A stretch of 64,000 bases of DNA from Siphonodentalium dalli (GCA_032622095.1 CP136064.1:177460247-177524246); one strand, 5' to 3'; positions 22,842-35,356 are shown, numbered from the stretch's first letter. Numbers and translations are program-made. Notes: generated by a model from the letters alone, not told the origin.

Positions 22842-24480
22842 GATTGATTGGTGGTTTAACGTCGTTTTAGCCGCTAGGCCATATAACGACCAAGAACAGA
22901 ATCAGGTATAAAAATGATCGTAACGAAGCAACTGTGTAGATAAATCAGACAGTGGATTAGATTAGAACAATGCAATAATGAGCTATGTACAAATAAAAGC
23001 ACCCAAGAGGAATGTATCTGAAATAACTGATTAGTGTGCAATCATGCTATAAAACGTATAACAGTAGTACACGAATAGATAATAAATAGCAACAAAAGAA
23101 CACGAAATTTACCAAGGATCCACATCGAAATATGGAAAGTAGCTTTTAAAATCAGATTTTGCAGTGATAAGGTATTCATAATATTTGATGAATCGCGCAT
23201 AATCCTTTATCAATGCGTCAAACTGATGGTCGGGGGGGGGAGACAGAATGTCATCCTTCACCCAACCGACAGCCTCGCTCCACAAATGCTGTTGTCTTTG
23301 AGAGTTAACCGTTTCTCTTCAAACATTTGGTCAAATTTTGAAAGCTCAAAGATGCACCTCTCTTTCTGAGAGTCGAAACGTTTGAGTGACTTTGGCCATC
23401 TGTGTTTCGAAGTAACATGCGATATTTCTTTTGGAACAATAGGATCAACTTGCAGATTGTTTTGGAGGAAATGTCTCAACGGCAGAAGCTGTATCCATAA
23501 CATGCGCTTCAGGTTCTGAAGCAGTTTCAGCAGGAATATCAGTCGCTTCAACTTGTGTTGCGAGTAATATACACATACTGACGAGTTTGGTTTGACAACT
23601 GTGTCTCAGTGCTGGCATCAAAACTTTTTGTGGACACGATTGCCGAGTATGTGACAAAAAATGTGACAAAAAATGGTGTCTGTGAAATAGGTGTTAACTG
23701 CAGCAGAACATCAGATTGAACTTTCTTTGAACACTCAATCAAGAGAGAGCCACTTATTGGCCCAGTCCCGACTGCTTTAACAGATTGCAATTGCCCAGCA
23801 ATGCTTTGTAGCTTTTTATCAATGACAAAGATGAAAGGTCTTTTCACAATTGGGTCAAGGCCAAGAACCTAAGTACTGAGGGAATACCACAGCATCATTG
23901 GAACTTGGTGAGTCATCATTGGAAGTTGGTGAGTCATTCGTACGAGCAATACGTTGTTGTTTTATTTGAGTTGCCATACAAAAAGCAAAACATCGACAAC
24001 TAGCTCAGCAGCCGCCGTGGACAACCCTGCGAATTTTGGCCGGCCGAAGACTGGTACATAGCTAAAGCGGTGGTCCGTTTAGCCACTGCATATAGCAACC
24101 TCCCGGTAACTCTTCAGAGACAAGCATGAACAATACAGGATTCAACACTCAACAATCAACAGGACGAACACATGAGAGAACAGAAACATCATACGTGAAA
24201 AAAACCAGAAAACAATACTTCAAACATCAGACAAACAATACAACATTTAACAAAAAAATAATCTGAAACACTGTGGAGATGCGTGAATAACCGATTGATT
24301 GAGGCGGGTCAACTCAACCACCCGTCTTGAAGAGATGTAGGACCCAAGAGGATCATGAGCTAAGTCGTATCCGCAGGTCAATGCCTCACGTGATACGACC
24401 GACCTAGTACCTCCATGACTCCTACACCACAACTCAAGGGATGCACCCCACGGCAAACAGGGTGCCACATTAGGGGATTT
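22842..24480 (-). mobile_element. Jockey-like mollusc LINE, ORF2 deleted
   Basis: Read on the minus strand, about 500 bp of 5' sequence containing GGGTGGTTGAGTTGACCC and CAATCAATC is followed by an ORF1, then by a 3' region ending GACGTTAAACCACCAATCAA. That tail is very common in mollusc genomes. ORF2 with endonuclease and RT is absent between ORF1 and the tail, so this is an internally deleted, non-autonomous copy. Confidence 0.65.
23258..23977 (-). pseudogene. LINE ORF1 (gag-like) remnant
   Basis: An ATG at 23,977 opens MATQIKQQRIART. After a stop and a frame change the recognisable gag-like core follows: PFIFVIDKKLQSIAGQLQSV, then GSLLIECSKKVQSDVLLQL. It resembles the RRM-type nucleic-acid-binding domain of Jockey-superfamily ORF1 proteins. 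A duplicated phrase (TTTGTCACA) replaces the PVTV.PH motif that usually follows, and CCHC zinc knuckles were not found. Downstream frames (EATDIPAETASEPEAHVMD and later) keep protein-like composition but are shifted. It is probably a non-functional relic; ORF1 proteins coat the LINE RNA. Confidence 0.6.
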
Positions 24481-25693
24481 TTATCCATCGCAGTGGGGTG
24501 GTAGGCCTATACTACACTGGGCCCACACGGGGCATAGACGATACAAGTTGAAGCAGTACTTTTCGTGCTGGTAAAATATTGTGCACGATGTCAAAATCCT
24601 TCGGTTGTACACAACTCATTTTACATTCCCTTTCTGTAACGCAACCCCATTCTGACAGTGCCAAGTTTAGAATAGATATGAAATGTGATATATTTTCGAC
24701 TGACTATTTAACAGTACCACCTTTTCCCAACAATCCCATCACTTGTATTATTGTATCTATACATGTTCACAACACTGTACTGAATACGATGGCTTTACAT
24801 ATTATTTATGTTACTTTTATTAAATTGATGCTTTTAAATTCATTTAAAACCATAACCATAGGCGACGTCTTTTCTAACCCCGCAACTTGCCGCTTTAACT
24901 ACGTATGTAAATGTCGGACTACTTGACGTTTTGTCAAGTAGAGAGGTTTTTGTCCACCTTTCCACAACCATTATAAACGCTTGGATATCTTGATCCAACA
25001 AAATTATTCTGTGACCAAGAATAAATGTTTCGCTCGCATCAGATTTACTTCGTTTGATATATATATATTTACTGGCCCGCATAACGCAATTATTGTTAAT
25101 GCCGTGTCTCGTTATTGGACGTTTGCGTCTCTATAAGCAGAGGTCGTGAGTTATATTCCCGAGTGAGCCGACACCCGTAACGCTTCTGATAGAAAATTAT
25201 TCTCAGAGCGCCAAATGAAAGAGAAGTTCTAAGAACTTGACACATAATCGACCTCCATTACAATCATTGCCGATCAATTTTTAAAGCAGTGACACGATCA
25301 TAACTGAGTGAAAATAAGTTAGTGACAATATAAACACGATTGTTCAGACGCAAATATACAGTGCGCGGGCGTAGGCAACGAACCCCAGAGAATACACAAG
25401 TGGCGAACATCTTGTATCCGATAATATATTTAATGAATAATACATTGTAACAACCTCCGAGGCAGACATCGCACCAGCTGTTCCTTTTGGGAGGTGTATG
25501 ACAGCCATGCACTTATACGGGATTGGAGTACATATAGATATATACATAATCTAAAAAATGACGATATTGGCGACACGATGACAAGGAGTTTGACGATGAC
25601 GGTGACTATTATGGTGGAGACAGTTTAATGCATGGAAATTACGACGACGAGAGTGAATGAATGGTATGTGACCCCATTATAATTATATAATAT
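24481..25693. other. Intergenic, nothing firmly recognised
   Basis: A small stem (CTACTTGACGTTTTGTCAAGTAG) lies at about 24,918-24,940. Near 25,113-25,185 the phrase AGAGGTCGTGAGTTATATTC vaguely recalls a tRNA-derived SINE head but is too weak to call. The open frame at 24,579-24,926 has no recognisable domain. Confidence 0.35.
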
Positions 25694-26221
25694 TAAAGGC
25701 ACGGGCGGCGTTCGTTGCAGAAATATGCATATTTGTTCAAATCGCCACCAACAGAAGGAATATTAGAATATATATAGTTGTGTTCATATGCCAAACATAA
25801 TCAGCGCGTAAATAGTATATTGTCGTCAAGACGTACGGTGATGTACGTAAACAAGAGCCTACTCGTGTTACATAAGTTGTGCTTCTGTTTACATAACACA
25901 GCCCAAATCTATTGGTTAATCACACAAAAATGATAAAAACGTTCTTTATAATTTCCATATCAGGAAACTGCAACAAATAACGCTCTTTATGTTTACCATA
26001 TCCGGATCTAAACAAAAGCCAGGAAACGTAACGTTTTTTGCTTTTGTTTACATAATAAAGGGAAACAAATTGACAATAACATACTGTTTATGCCATAGTT
26101 CTGATTGGTATAAGAACAAGGTATGTTTATATTTTACTGTTATTTCTGTTTATGGCAGTTTTTGACGGAGGTGAATATTTTAACAGAATACCCACCGCCA
26201 ACGCCGCCCGTATCTTTAAAA
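25694..26221 (+). mobile_element. 'AAAGGCACGGGCGGCG' MITE, copy 1
   Basis: The ends are AAAGGCACGGGCGGCGTT and AACGCCGCCCGTATCTTT. Inside are conserved landmarks: CATATGCCAAACATAATCAG, CGTCAAGACGTACG, ATAACGCTCTTTATG and GTTTACATAA. It has no coding capacity. Related copies lie at 34.86 and 39.5 kb. Confidence 0.8.
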
Positions 26222-26770
26222 TATAGATAGCCATATTCTGCATTAATTTAAAACTTTGGGAAATAAATCATACAATGTACGCAGATCGACATTAACAAGT
26301 TATACCAATATAGCCTAAAGTTCGAGCCCCAGAGTATGTCTATTCTTAAAACGAGACGAAATTGTCGTGCATCAAATTAGACATTGCAGATCCTCACTAC
26401 GTAGCACGTTACATTGATAAAAAGGTATACACCAAGTATATACACTCTTAACATATTTATAAAAGCAATCGACATTTATCAATATTTTCAACTTTCCGCA
26501 CAAGAGAATACATCCTTATTTAATTTTTTTATTTCAAGAAAGGACTACCACAGAATCGAACTGCAAGGCAGAGTTCAGTCCCCTGCTACCCTGAACTGAA
26601 CACTTCCACCATGTACACAGAATGTGAGCAAATCACTTGAGTATAACTATAATATATGACAATATGTCAGACCAACTTGTAGCAGTACTCCATGGCACCC
26701 AAGCAAATCAAAATATATTTCTTAAATATATTGCCAGGCGTGAACTAAACGCCGAATATCACGAGTCGCT
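26222..26770. other. Intergenic, nothing recognised
   Basis: AT-rich sequence with no supported feature. Confidence 0.4.
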
Positions 26771-26774
26771 TTAA

Positions 26775-27035
26775 CCCTTTCTTTATTAAATGGCTACTCC
26801 CATCAGTTATAAAAATATAAATTGGATTTTTTTATTATTCACTTGGAGGGGTGGGTGTTCCTGTAATACAATCAGACGATAGGCAGAAAAAAACATAATA
26901 CAAGAGTGAAATGATTCATATTCATTGGTGGGAAGTGTTCAGACAATAAGTTCAACAACGGTTGTTGAAAGTATGAAATTGGACATCATCTAAGGGAACT
27001 AACTATTCGTCAATGAGTATTCATTATAGAAAGGG
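26775..27035. mobile_element. piggyBac-like MITE with perfect TTAA duplication
   Basis: CCCTTTCTTTAT and ATAGAAAGGG form short inverted ends, flanked by TTAA at 26,771-26,774 and 27,036-27,039. The 261-bp interior is unrelated to the other two piggyBac-like MITEs. Confidence 0.75.
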
Positions 27036-27227
27036 TTAAAATGATGAATCCCTGCCCTGCGCTCTTGGTATGCATTACATAGGGTGTATACAGTATTAAC
27101 TTTTGAGTCATAAGGAACAGGAAACATCAGCTTGTCAGCACGGAATGTTATTCTACAATAATTTTCTATGAACCGGGACAGAACATGTGGAACATTAAAA
27201 CATTTTTGAGTAAGATCTATCTGTTAA

Positions 27228-27451
27228 CCCTTCCAAGCGGGAGCTGCGCTGGTACAGCATTATAAACATGTGCCAATAGGGAGCCTCGCACATATAAGAG
27301 AATGCACTGGCTTACAAGATCAAAGTAAATATTGTTTGGCCAATGCATTCTCTTATATATGCGAGGCGCCCTATTGGCGACTCACATACATAAGAGGATG
27401 CATTGACACAGGGTTTTCGCAAAATGTCAGGAAGCTCCAGTCACGAAAGGG
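27228..27451. mobile_element. piggyBac-like MITE containing 'CCAATGCATTCTC' hairpins
   Basis: TTAA precedes CCCTTCCAAGCGGGAGCT, and the right end ...AGCTCCAGTCACGAAAGGG is followed by TTGA, one change from TTAA. The interior has two copies of the CATTCTCTTATATATGCGAG motif in opposite orientations. The decayed relative lies at 4.25-4.69 kb. Confidence 0.75.
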
Positions 27452-27738
27452 TTGAAACACGTGACATATTTGCAACACCGGGGCTCGTATTCGGGTAGTT
27501 TATTTGGAAGCGGCTGAACACACATGGTACCTTCGCTATATCGTTTACGACATACACTGTGACGTCGGCAATATGATGGAACTACTACAGACCCAATATA
27601 TAGTAGATTTGTCAATAGACACCATCACAGGACTGAATCGCGAAAACTCACCGAAAATAATTCGCACACTTCTTACGCATAGCGGTATAGAGGCTCAAAC
27701 CGTATCTGTCTACGGCATGAGTTTTGAAGATATATAGA

Positions 27739-27901
27739 GAATACCTACGGGTTTTGGTTGAATACCCGGATTATCTCTTGAGTGGGTACAAGGAAATACA
27801 AAATTTCCACGAGCGGCTGCAAGCCGCGAGTGGAAATTCTGTATTTCCTTGTACCCACGAATGAGATAATCCGGGTATTCAACCAAAACCCGTAGGTGTT
27901 C
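27739..27901. mobile_element. 163-bp near-perfect hairpin MITE
   Basis: ACCTACGGGTTTTGGTTGAA on the left is exactly complementary to the right end. The arms run through GGATTATCTC and GGGTACAAGGAAATAC to a small GCGGCT/AGCCGC loop. There are very few mismatches, so it is young or maintained. Confidence 0.8.
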
Positions 27902-28291
27902 TTTTTATTATATGCGCTATAAACCGCACCAAAACTGCTAGTTTTGTCCTACAGTTCACTTCAAATTGTTAGAAAGCTTCGACATTTGCATTTTGTTTAC
28001 ATTCCATCAATTGATTTGCTCACCACTGAATGACAAATATCGAGCATAGCCGCCATAAGAAATAGTCCCCATTGTTTTATTCTGAAATGATGCGAGAAAA
28101 TTAATGTATACATAATTTAGTGATAAGAATATATTAAAACAAATGAGTTAACATTATAACAATTAAATAACAGTTTATGAACCGTGAAAATCAATAATTA
28201 AAACTATAGTCCGACTGTTATTGATACGCTTTGAAACTTAATGTGATTCGCCGCTATAAACCGGAAGTAATCTCCGAAAAAGTAATACTAT

Positions 28292-28446
28292 TGTGTTATC
28301 CATCGAGTCGGTCAGTGTTATCAATCGAGTCGGTCAGTGTTATCCATCGAGTCCGTCAGTGTTATCCATCGAGTCGGTCAGTGTTATCCATCGAGTCGGT
28401 CAGTGTTATCCATCGAGTCGGTCAGTGTTATCCATCGAGTCGGTCC
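28292..28446. repeat. Minisatellite, 22-bp unit, 7 copies
   Basis: The unit GTGTTATCCATCGAGTCGGT plus CA is repeated seven times with only one or two substitutions. Because 22 is not a multiple of three, the same unit appears in all three frames, which argues against a protein repeat. Confidence 0.9.
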
Positions 28447-28599
28447 AGGCGATGGATATAACGCTCTACGCCACGGCAATTTCCCACTATTTAATGGGGA
28501 AGCATATAATAAAATTCATTTCGTCAGTGTTTTTTGCTCAAAGACCTTTCTCACGGTTGGTAATAATTGAACATATATTGCTATGTTCCAGCTTTATGT

Positions 28600-29760
28600 A
28601 ACGAGCGATCTGCATTGTGAAATACCCTTGATTTGATACAGTCATTGCAATGACGATGTCTTTCTGAACGTCGAACACAGATAGCTTCGCGTTGAGGCTC
28701 GCCCGGCATAAACTACCTGGACTATATAATAAATCCAGCTGGTGTATACGACCCCTGTCGTATTGGGTTTATTTTAGAAAACGGATAATTTAGTTGGCAG
28801 TGGCTTAACGCACAAGGTTCCTTCGCTATAGCGTTTACGGCACACTGATATGATTGACAAGCACAATGTATCAAATTTGCCACTGAATAGATACCACATC
28901 TGACACGACTATAAATGGCGAACAATCACCGGCTAAAATCCGCAATCGCGGTACTACATGTAGTAGAGACTCGGCTTTGTATGACTCACACATGTGAGTA
29001 AAGGGGGGATGCCCTAATGTCACTTGAGTCCACGACTCAAGAGGTACCATGTCTTGCCCACCGGAATATGACATAAGCTAATGCAGAGCACCCTGCTGTA
29101 TAGGCAGTTTCAGAATCAGTCAGGAAGTTGATATAAAATAAGCAAGAAAGTCCCACGTCCACCGGTATATTTGGGTACCGAGTTCACCATATATATCGTA
29201 CCTGAATTAAAGGTACACGTATTTATAGATAAGTATGCATTTCCAAATTATATTGGTGTTGTCCCATCCACAACAGTAAAATTTAAGTTAAGTTCGCATA
29301 AGAAAGATATATATATATACTTATGCATGATATATAAAGCACTTACTACCCACATATGTGGGTCACAAAAAGCTATAAATGGCAAACAATCACCCGCTAA
29401 AATCCGCAGTACTAGAAGAGACTCAGGCTGATTATTTCTGCGGAGTAAGCGTTGATCATATAATTGGGCTGGTGGATATACTTCCCGTCTATTTATTTTC
29501 AAGAATGTGGACGTTTGTACACAAACGCTGATCATACTTCAACCATAAAGTGTATACTGCAATGCTACTGCAAAGGTGGCCAATCTATAATAGCCGTCTA
29601 ATCCCCTTGATCAGATAATCCTATACAGCGGTGATGTCTATCCGATCGACGACCACAGATAGCTTCGCACTGAGCCTCGCCCGGTATAAACTATATATAA
29701 ACTCAGTTGGTGAATACGAGCCCAAATGGTCTGTTCGGCGTTTTTTGTTTTTGTTGGTAA
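28600..29760. repeat. Diverged pair of related segments
   Basis: Several phrases occur twice: CAGATAGCTTCGC..TGAG.CTCGCCCGG at 28,679 and 29,658, and CTATAAATGGC.AACAATCACC with GCTAAAATCCGCA at 28,910 and 29,371. GG.AG.GGCT.AAC.CAC with CCTTCGCTATA.CGTTTACG near 28,795 also matches 27,510. They look like old copies of one non-autonomous element. Confidence 0.5.
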
Positions 29761-31570
29761 TAGTCAGAACGCACTTGGAAAAGAGTTCCACAGAAATGTT
29801 GACGTTGGACGTGCTGCCGGGAAGCAATAGAGCACATTTAAGCGTTTACACTGGCATATTTGCCATGCAATCTGAGTATACTGATGGAAGTATCGTAATC
29901 CATTGGTATTTTCCAATTCTTATAACTGATCAAACATAGAAGAAATTTGGTTCATTTATATCTGGGGCGATCAATGAGTTGTCTTTCTGACACTTTGTGA
30001 GTGCGTATTTAAAGATGCCATGTCCGATTTGACACAACAAAAGCACGTGTTAGATACCAGGAAATAGTTAGATAGGACCCATGAGCCCATAAATAGGTTT
30101 TGATGGCCAGATATCAACTTTCAAAAGAGGAAGTTTTAACACGTCAGCCAAGTCAGCTGGCTTGGCAAAAATCCCAATGATCGACTCTTATATAGCCCAC
30201 GCTTCTCAGACTGTCGCCCAAAAGCGGTATATAACAAAGAGCCTGCTCAATTGTGAGCTTTTGTGATTGTTTGACGTATTACTTATGGATGATTTTGTGG
30301 ATTTTCGCGAATGATGCTTTCAAATATATTTATTTTTTATTTTGCCCAGTAAGCGGAAAGTTTGGTTAGGAACCTTTAGACTATATTTCTGAACTATTTG
30401 GTGTCATACACACTAAACTCAAAGTAAAAATTAGGTAGTAACAAATATTTAACTACTTTCTCAGTATTTTTTACCACATGAAGCAGTTATTCTTAATACT
30501 CAATATGTAGTTAATTTAATGATATCGATCATTGATGGATTAACTGCCACGAGACCTGTACTGACTTGTTTCACGATCTGAATAAATGGCGGCCTGGACT
30601 TGTCTAGCCTGAGAGACTTGGGTAGACTGAAATTTAATATATTTAACGAATAACTATTTTACTAATAATGAATTTGGAAGCTATTCCACTTTTTTTGTAT
30701 GTGCACAACGTTAACGATATTGTCACTTCAGTTGAACTTGATATTCTCTACTTCAATGACATATAATTATAATGGTGAGTCATTCTACCGGATCATTCAG
30801 GACAGTAGCGTCGACATCATTCACAATTTTCTGTTGAACCAAAGTCGGAAAAATAAACTACGAATTGTTTTTTTTTTAATTTGGACATCTCTGGAATTAA
30901 TAGAACGGTAGGCAGTAATTGTGGTTCCTAGTGGTAATTTTCACAATATTAACTTGTTTCCATATCGACGACTGAGGATTATTAAACTGCAAATTTTGAG
31001 CCGAACAAGAATGTTCAGGTCTGGTTGAACCATAATCCAGTGAACTCAGTACATGCTTCCATACATATTCAGTATGATTGTAATGACTAGTGATCGAGTT
31101 CGCTGTGAAAATTAGACAGACTATTCTAAAATAGACCGATTGTTCTAAAATAGACCGATTGGTCTTTCGTGAATCACCGCCTGCATGCATCTGGGGTACG
31201 GGGAGTCACTCGAAACTATGGAATTCTATTATAGTATTAGGGCCAATTCTGGCGCATGTTGAAATGGACATTAGTTGCACGCCGAAAGCGACAGAAGCGA
31301 CAAAACGTGCTAACTGTTCACGATTTTGTCGAGCCCGATTCCCCCACTTACGATTGAATCGTGGTCACCTGAACGTCCACTAAGCCACTTTATTGCGGAA
31401 CAGGCTCCATTCGAGAGCATTTATTCTTCGTCTGAGGGGCCGCGGGCCCCTTTGTGCGCTTCAAACACATTTTGATCGTTTAAACAGTTTGTATTTTTTT
31501 TTAGATTGAGATCCTTGCTCAAATTAACAAACATATATATATTTTTTTTATTTAAATTTTTGAAAAGAAA
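29761..31570. other. Intergenic, nothing recognised
   Basis: AT-rich sequence. A small triplication of TCTAAAATAGACCGATT occurs near 31,120-31,160. No gene is supported. Confidence 0.4.
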
Positions 31571-32230
31571 AAAAACTAACACCGTTATAACCTCCACCAG
31601 GGTAACCCGAGTCACCACACCAATTTTGTTGAAATCGGTCCAGGGTCAAGGGTCTTAGAGAAAAATGCGCAGACAGATCCTACTCTTTATATATAAGAGA
31701 CTAGCAGGTGACCCGACTTCGTCCGGGCTTTGACCTTTTTTTTTATTTAATTTTAGTTAATTCTGCCTTTTTAATCAAGAGAAATGATGGTACCCGTCCC
31801 TAAAAGAGGTACGTTTGTGGGTACCCGTTTCAAGGTGAATATCACCTCGGGCGGAAAAACTTACCCGATGAAAATCTCCGAAGTACGAAGACAGAAATAA
31901 GAATTACACAACACGTTCATGTCTGGATACAGACACTCACGTCTGACCCCAGACATAAGAATGACACTACACGCATACGCTCTTTATCAACGACACTGCG
32001 GATACGAACGCTCTTTAACTATCAACGCGATTAAACCACAGTGCCAAGGACGATAATTTTGGTGACTTGGATTGGAGAAGGAGTGCTCTGACGTTCCCAG
32101 AAGCGGTGCGATGTCACTTCATGTGGAATTTTACCCTTAGATAGGAAGTTTGAGCTCAATTCGTCCGGCAGTTTTCCCGGCCATAGCTAACAAACAAACA
32201 GAGACAGAAGTCCCAAAATATATATTAGAT
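31571..32230 (+). repeat. Retroposon-like repeat, 'GACTTCGTCCGGG' family, copy 1
   Basis: After a TATATATAAGAGA junction the repeat begins CTAGCAGGTGACCCGACTTC and ends TTTTCCCGGCCATAGCTAAC followed by ACAAACAGAGACAG and AAAATATATATTAGA. The same ends occur at 50.69-51.18 kb. The upstream 130 bp (CGGTCCAGGGTCAAGGGTC) looks like the 3' end of another member. It is probably derived from a non-LTR retroelement 3' region. Confidence 0.6.
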
Positions 32231-32899
32231 TATGCCACAATTAATGATATTTTAGCTTGAAATTTAACTTGTTTGGAATTCTTTTTTCTGTCTTACTCAA
32301 CACACCAAGTCTTATTGAAGTTATGCTAGCTTAAGTCAAAACACGTTATGTTTATCTATGAAGGCAGCTTGTTTACTCCAATCACAAATTGAAAACACAA
32401 CGCCGGAATTTCCATAACTGAACTGAGTCGCTGGAATTGTTCTTGTTTGATAAAATATATGGCATAATACAGGTAAGTGTGACACTTCTTCCTCTATCGT
32501 AGTTCTGAATGCACCACTGATTGCTGATATTTGACGTGACGCATAAGTTTCAACACTTTAGAAGACAGCAGTTGACCAATGTAGTGGCCACAGTACGGTG
32601 TGCATTGTTTGATAATAATACAGTCCTTGGCTTTCAGCTTTCATGAATTTTGAAAACTGACACGCAATCTAACAAGAACATTTTTGAGCCGACGGAAAGG
32701 GGGGATTATTTGTGTTTAGGTGCTCGACTGGATGAAGATGGAGGTGGTAATCTAATAATATTATTTCACAATACTTTGAGGATTAGTTGTTAGTTAACAT
32801 GCTGAGTTTTAGTAATTTTATACTTTTGATTTTAAGTAATCTGGAACACTCCGCTTGGGTGGTCAGATGCACATAGCGAATAATCTTGCAGATAAGTTA

Positions 32900-33420
32900 T
32901 TTGTCATAATTTGTTCTTATGTGTACATCATATGCTGTTGACTCTGGTTGTTTATCGGTGATAAATAATTGTATACATATTTCGCGTTGTTCAGATGTCA
33001 TGTTTTTTGAAATGGTACAACCGATGTGGTTGAAGTTTTCAGCAATAGTAGTTTATTGTTATATTCTTCCAGTGGGCATACTGCCTGGGTACCGAACTAT
33101 ATACCTTTAATGGTTGACTGAATTTAATGTTCTGTTCCAGAAAACTCCAGAGACAAGCCATACCTGTCCCACCATATCATCCTGATGTCAAAGAGAAAGT
33201 TTGACCATTCAGCTTCACTTTTTTTCTGAGATAAGTTAGGTTACAACAGTGTGGTTGTGGTATCTCAAAAAAGGGTGTCCAATGCGAACAAATTGGTATA
33301 GAAGCTTTTTTGGATGTCATTTTGTCGGACACAATCCGGTTAGCAGAACAATTATTATCTGAATGAACTATGTTCCTTATTTGACCCAGACAATCATCGA
33401 CTCGGGAAACATTTCGTATA
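32900..33420 (+). repeat. Segment distantly related to the Mutator-like element interior
   Basis: It aligns at roughly 65% by eye with 60.15-60.50 kb. Shared marks in order are GACTCTGG, TTCAGATGT, AATGGTA, TTGAA.TTTTC, TTCTCCAG-like followed by GGCATA..GCCTG..TACC, and CCCAGACAA. It could be an old copy of the same element. Confidence 0.45.
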
Positions 33421-33490
33421 AATGGATGTCAGTAACACGTTGTAATCACATATTCCAACATTTTCACCTTGCTGGTGTTCAATATTTAGA

Positions 33491-34800
33491 TCTTCATGTG
33501 CCATTGAATTCAAAGATGTCCCTTTAAGATGAATTTAAAGCAATGACATGCATTTTTGCCAAATTCCAAAAGAAACACATTATTATTGTAACTTCTGAAA
33601 CTCAATTTTCACACAAAACATAAACTTTTCACAAAACAATAAACTTAAAAATACAGAAGGGTGTCATATGTAAACCTTGGCTCTAATTATTTTATAAAGG
33701 CTATAATCTATATACCGGTAAGAAATGCATTGAATTATATATTGTTTGATCTCAGCTACATCATTGTAACTCAATTCTCTTTGGATAGGCACTATTTTAT
33801 TATTCTGTTAAAGGGGGGAAAAGTGGTGGCTGCCTTGATCAACGCATCAAGGCATGTGTGACAAAACGTAAGGGTGGACAGATTAAAGAAGCAGCAGCAG
33901 AAGTGAAACGGCCAAGAATAGAGCCAGGTATATTTATCTAGGGTTCTGCGAATTGGTGTTAAATCAAATCAGTATGCCACTTGCGCTGAGAATACCTTAC
34001 GTTCACAAGTTGATTGCGAGTTTGTTATCCTATAACAGCCCTCGAAATTAGGAAAAATGTCCCCCTCCCCCCAGCAAATTTAATGTGGTGGCATGTTAGG
34101 TTCCAAATGTTGCCACGGCCAATTTCGAGGACTGCATATAAGTTTTTGAGAAATTTTGGTGTGTTGATATGTGCCATTGAATTCAAATATCTCCCTTTGA
34201 GATGAATTTAAAGCAATGACATCCATTTTTGCCAAATTACAAAAGAAACAAATTCTTATTGTAGCTCAGTTTTCACACAAAACCATCAACTTTTCACAAA
34301 ACAAAATCTTTAGAATACAGAAGGGTGTCATCTGTAACCCTTGGCTCAAATTCTTTTATATAGGCTAGAATATATATACGGGTACAATTGCATTGAATTA
34401 TATATTGTTTGGTCTCAGATACATCATTTTAACTCTATTCTCTTTGGTTGGGCACTATTTTGTTATTCTACCAAAAGTGGCAAGAAAGTGGAGGCTATCT
34501 GGACCAAGGAATCAAATCAAGTACGCCAAACGGATCAAGGCGCAGCTGCTGCAGTGACAAAATGGCCAAGGATAGAGGCAGGTATATTTATCTAGGGTTC
34601 TGCGAATTGGTCTTGAATCAAATATGCAGGCCAGTGTGCTGAGAATATCATACGCCCCCAAGTTTGTTATCATTTAACAGCCCTAGAGATTAGGAAAATG
34701 TCCCCCAGCAAATTTAATGATGTGGCATGTTAGGTTCCAAATGTTATCACGGCCAATTTCGAGGATTGCATATAAGGTATTGAGAAATTTTGGCGTAATT
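33491..34800 (+). repeat. Tandem duplication, period about 673 bp
   Basis: Both units open TGTGCCATTGAATTCAAA and share GATGAATTTAAAGCAATGAC, TTTTCACAAAACA, GAATTATATATTGTTTG, GGTATATTTATCTAGGGTTC and GGCCAATTTCGAGG. They differ by many substitutions and indels, so the duplication is old. Confidence 0.75.
33814..33927 (+). CDS. Candidate small internal exon (weak)
   Basis: A T-rich tract ending in AAAG precedes a 114-bp open stretch, and CCAG|GTATAT follows as a possible donor. The stretch is phase 1-1, a whole number of codons, and free of stops. It encodes a basic peptide containing SGGCLDQRIKACVTKRK then EAAAEVKRPRIEP. In the second tandem unit (about 34,478-34,581) the same region retains SGGYLDQGIK but is then frameshifted, while the donor CAG|GTATAT is kept. 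I do not recognise the protein. It may be an exon of an old transposase gene, because the neighbouring sequence resembles the Mutator-like element interior, or a chance frame. Confidence 0.25.
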
Positions 34801-34856
34801 TGAAAGAGAAATTCTCTGGTTTTCTAATTGTAATTAAACTAAAAAGTTTTGGAGTT

Positions 34857-35356
34857 TAAAGGCACGGGCGGCGTTCGTTGTAGAAATATTCATATTTGTT
34901 CAAATCGCCGTCAACAGAAGGAATATTAAAATATATATAGTTTTGTTCATATGCCAAACATAATCAGCGCGTAAATAGTATATTGTCGTCAAGACGTACG
35001 ATGGTGTACGCAAACAAGAGCCTGCTCGTGTTACAGAAGTTGTGCTTCTGTTTACATAACACAGCGCAATTATATTGGTTAATCACACACAAATTATACA
35101 AACGCTCTTTATTATTTCCATATCAGGAAAACAGTAGCAAATAACGCTCTTTATGTTTTCCATATCCGGATCTAAACAAAAGCCAGGAAACGTAACGTTT
35201 TTTGCTTTTGTTTACATAACAAAGGGAAAATATTGACAATAACATAGTTTATGCCATATTTCTGATTGGTATAAGAACAAGGTCTGTCTATATTTTACTA
35301 TTCTTTCTGTTTTTGACGGAGGTGAATATTTTAACAACGCCGCCCGTATCTTTAAG
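34857..35356 (+). mobile_element. 'AAAGGCACGGGCGGCG' MITE, copy 2
   Basis: It is collinear with copy 1 and about 90% similar by eye, with the same ends. A short deletion removes the GGCAG...CCACCG part near the right end. Confidence 0.8.

Noticed and set aside
25113-25185. tRNA-derived SINE or tRNA gene
   Set aside because: Only a B-box-like phrase is present. No cloverleaf, acceptor stem or A box could be fitted.
28292-28446. CRISPR-like regular array
   Set aside because: The 22-bp units are contiguous with no variable spacers, and the genome is eukaryotic. It is a minisatellite.
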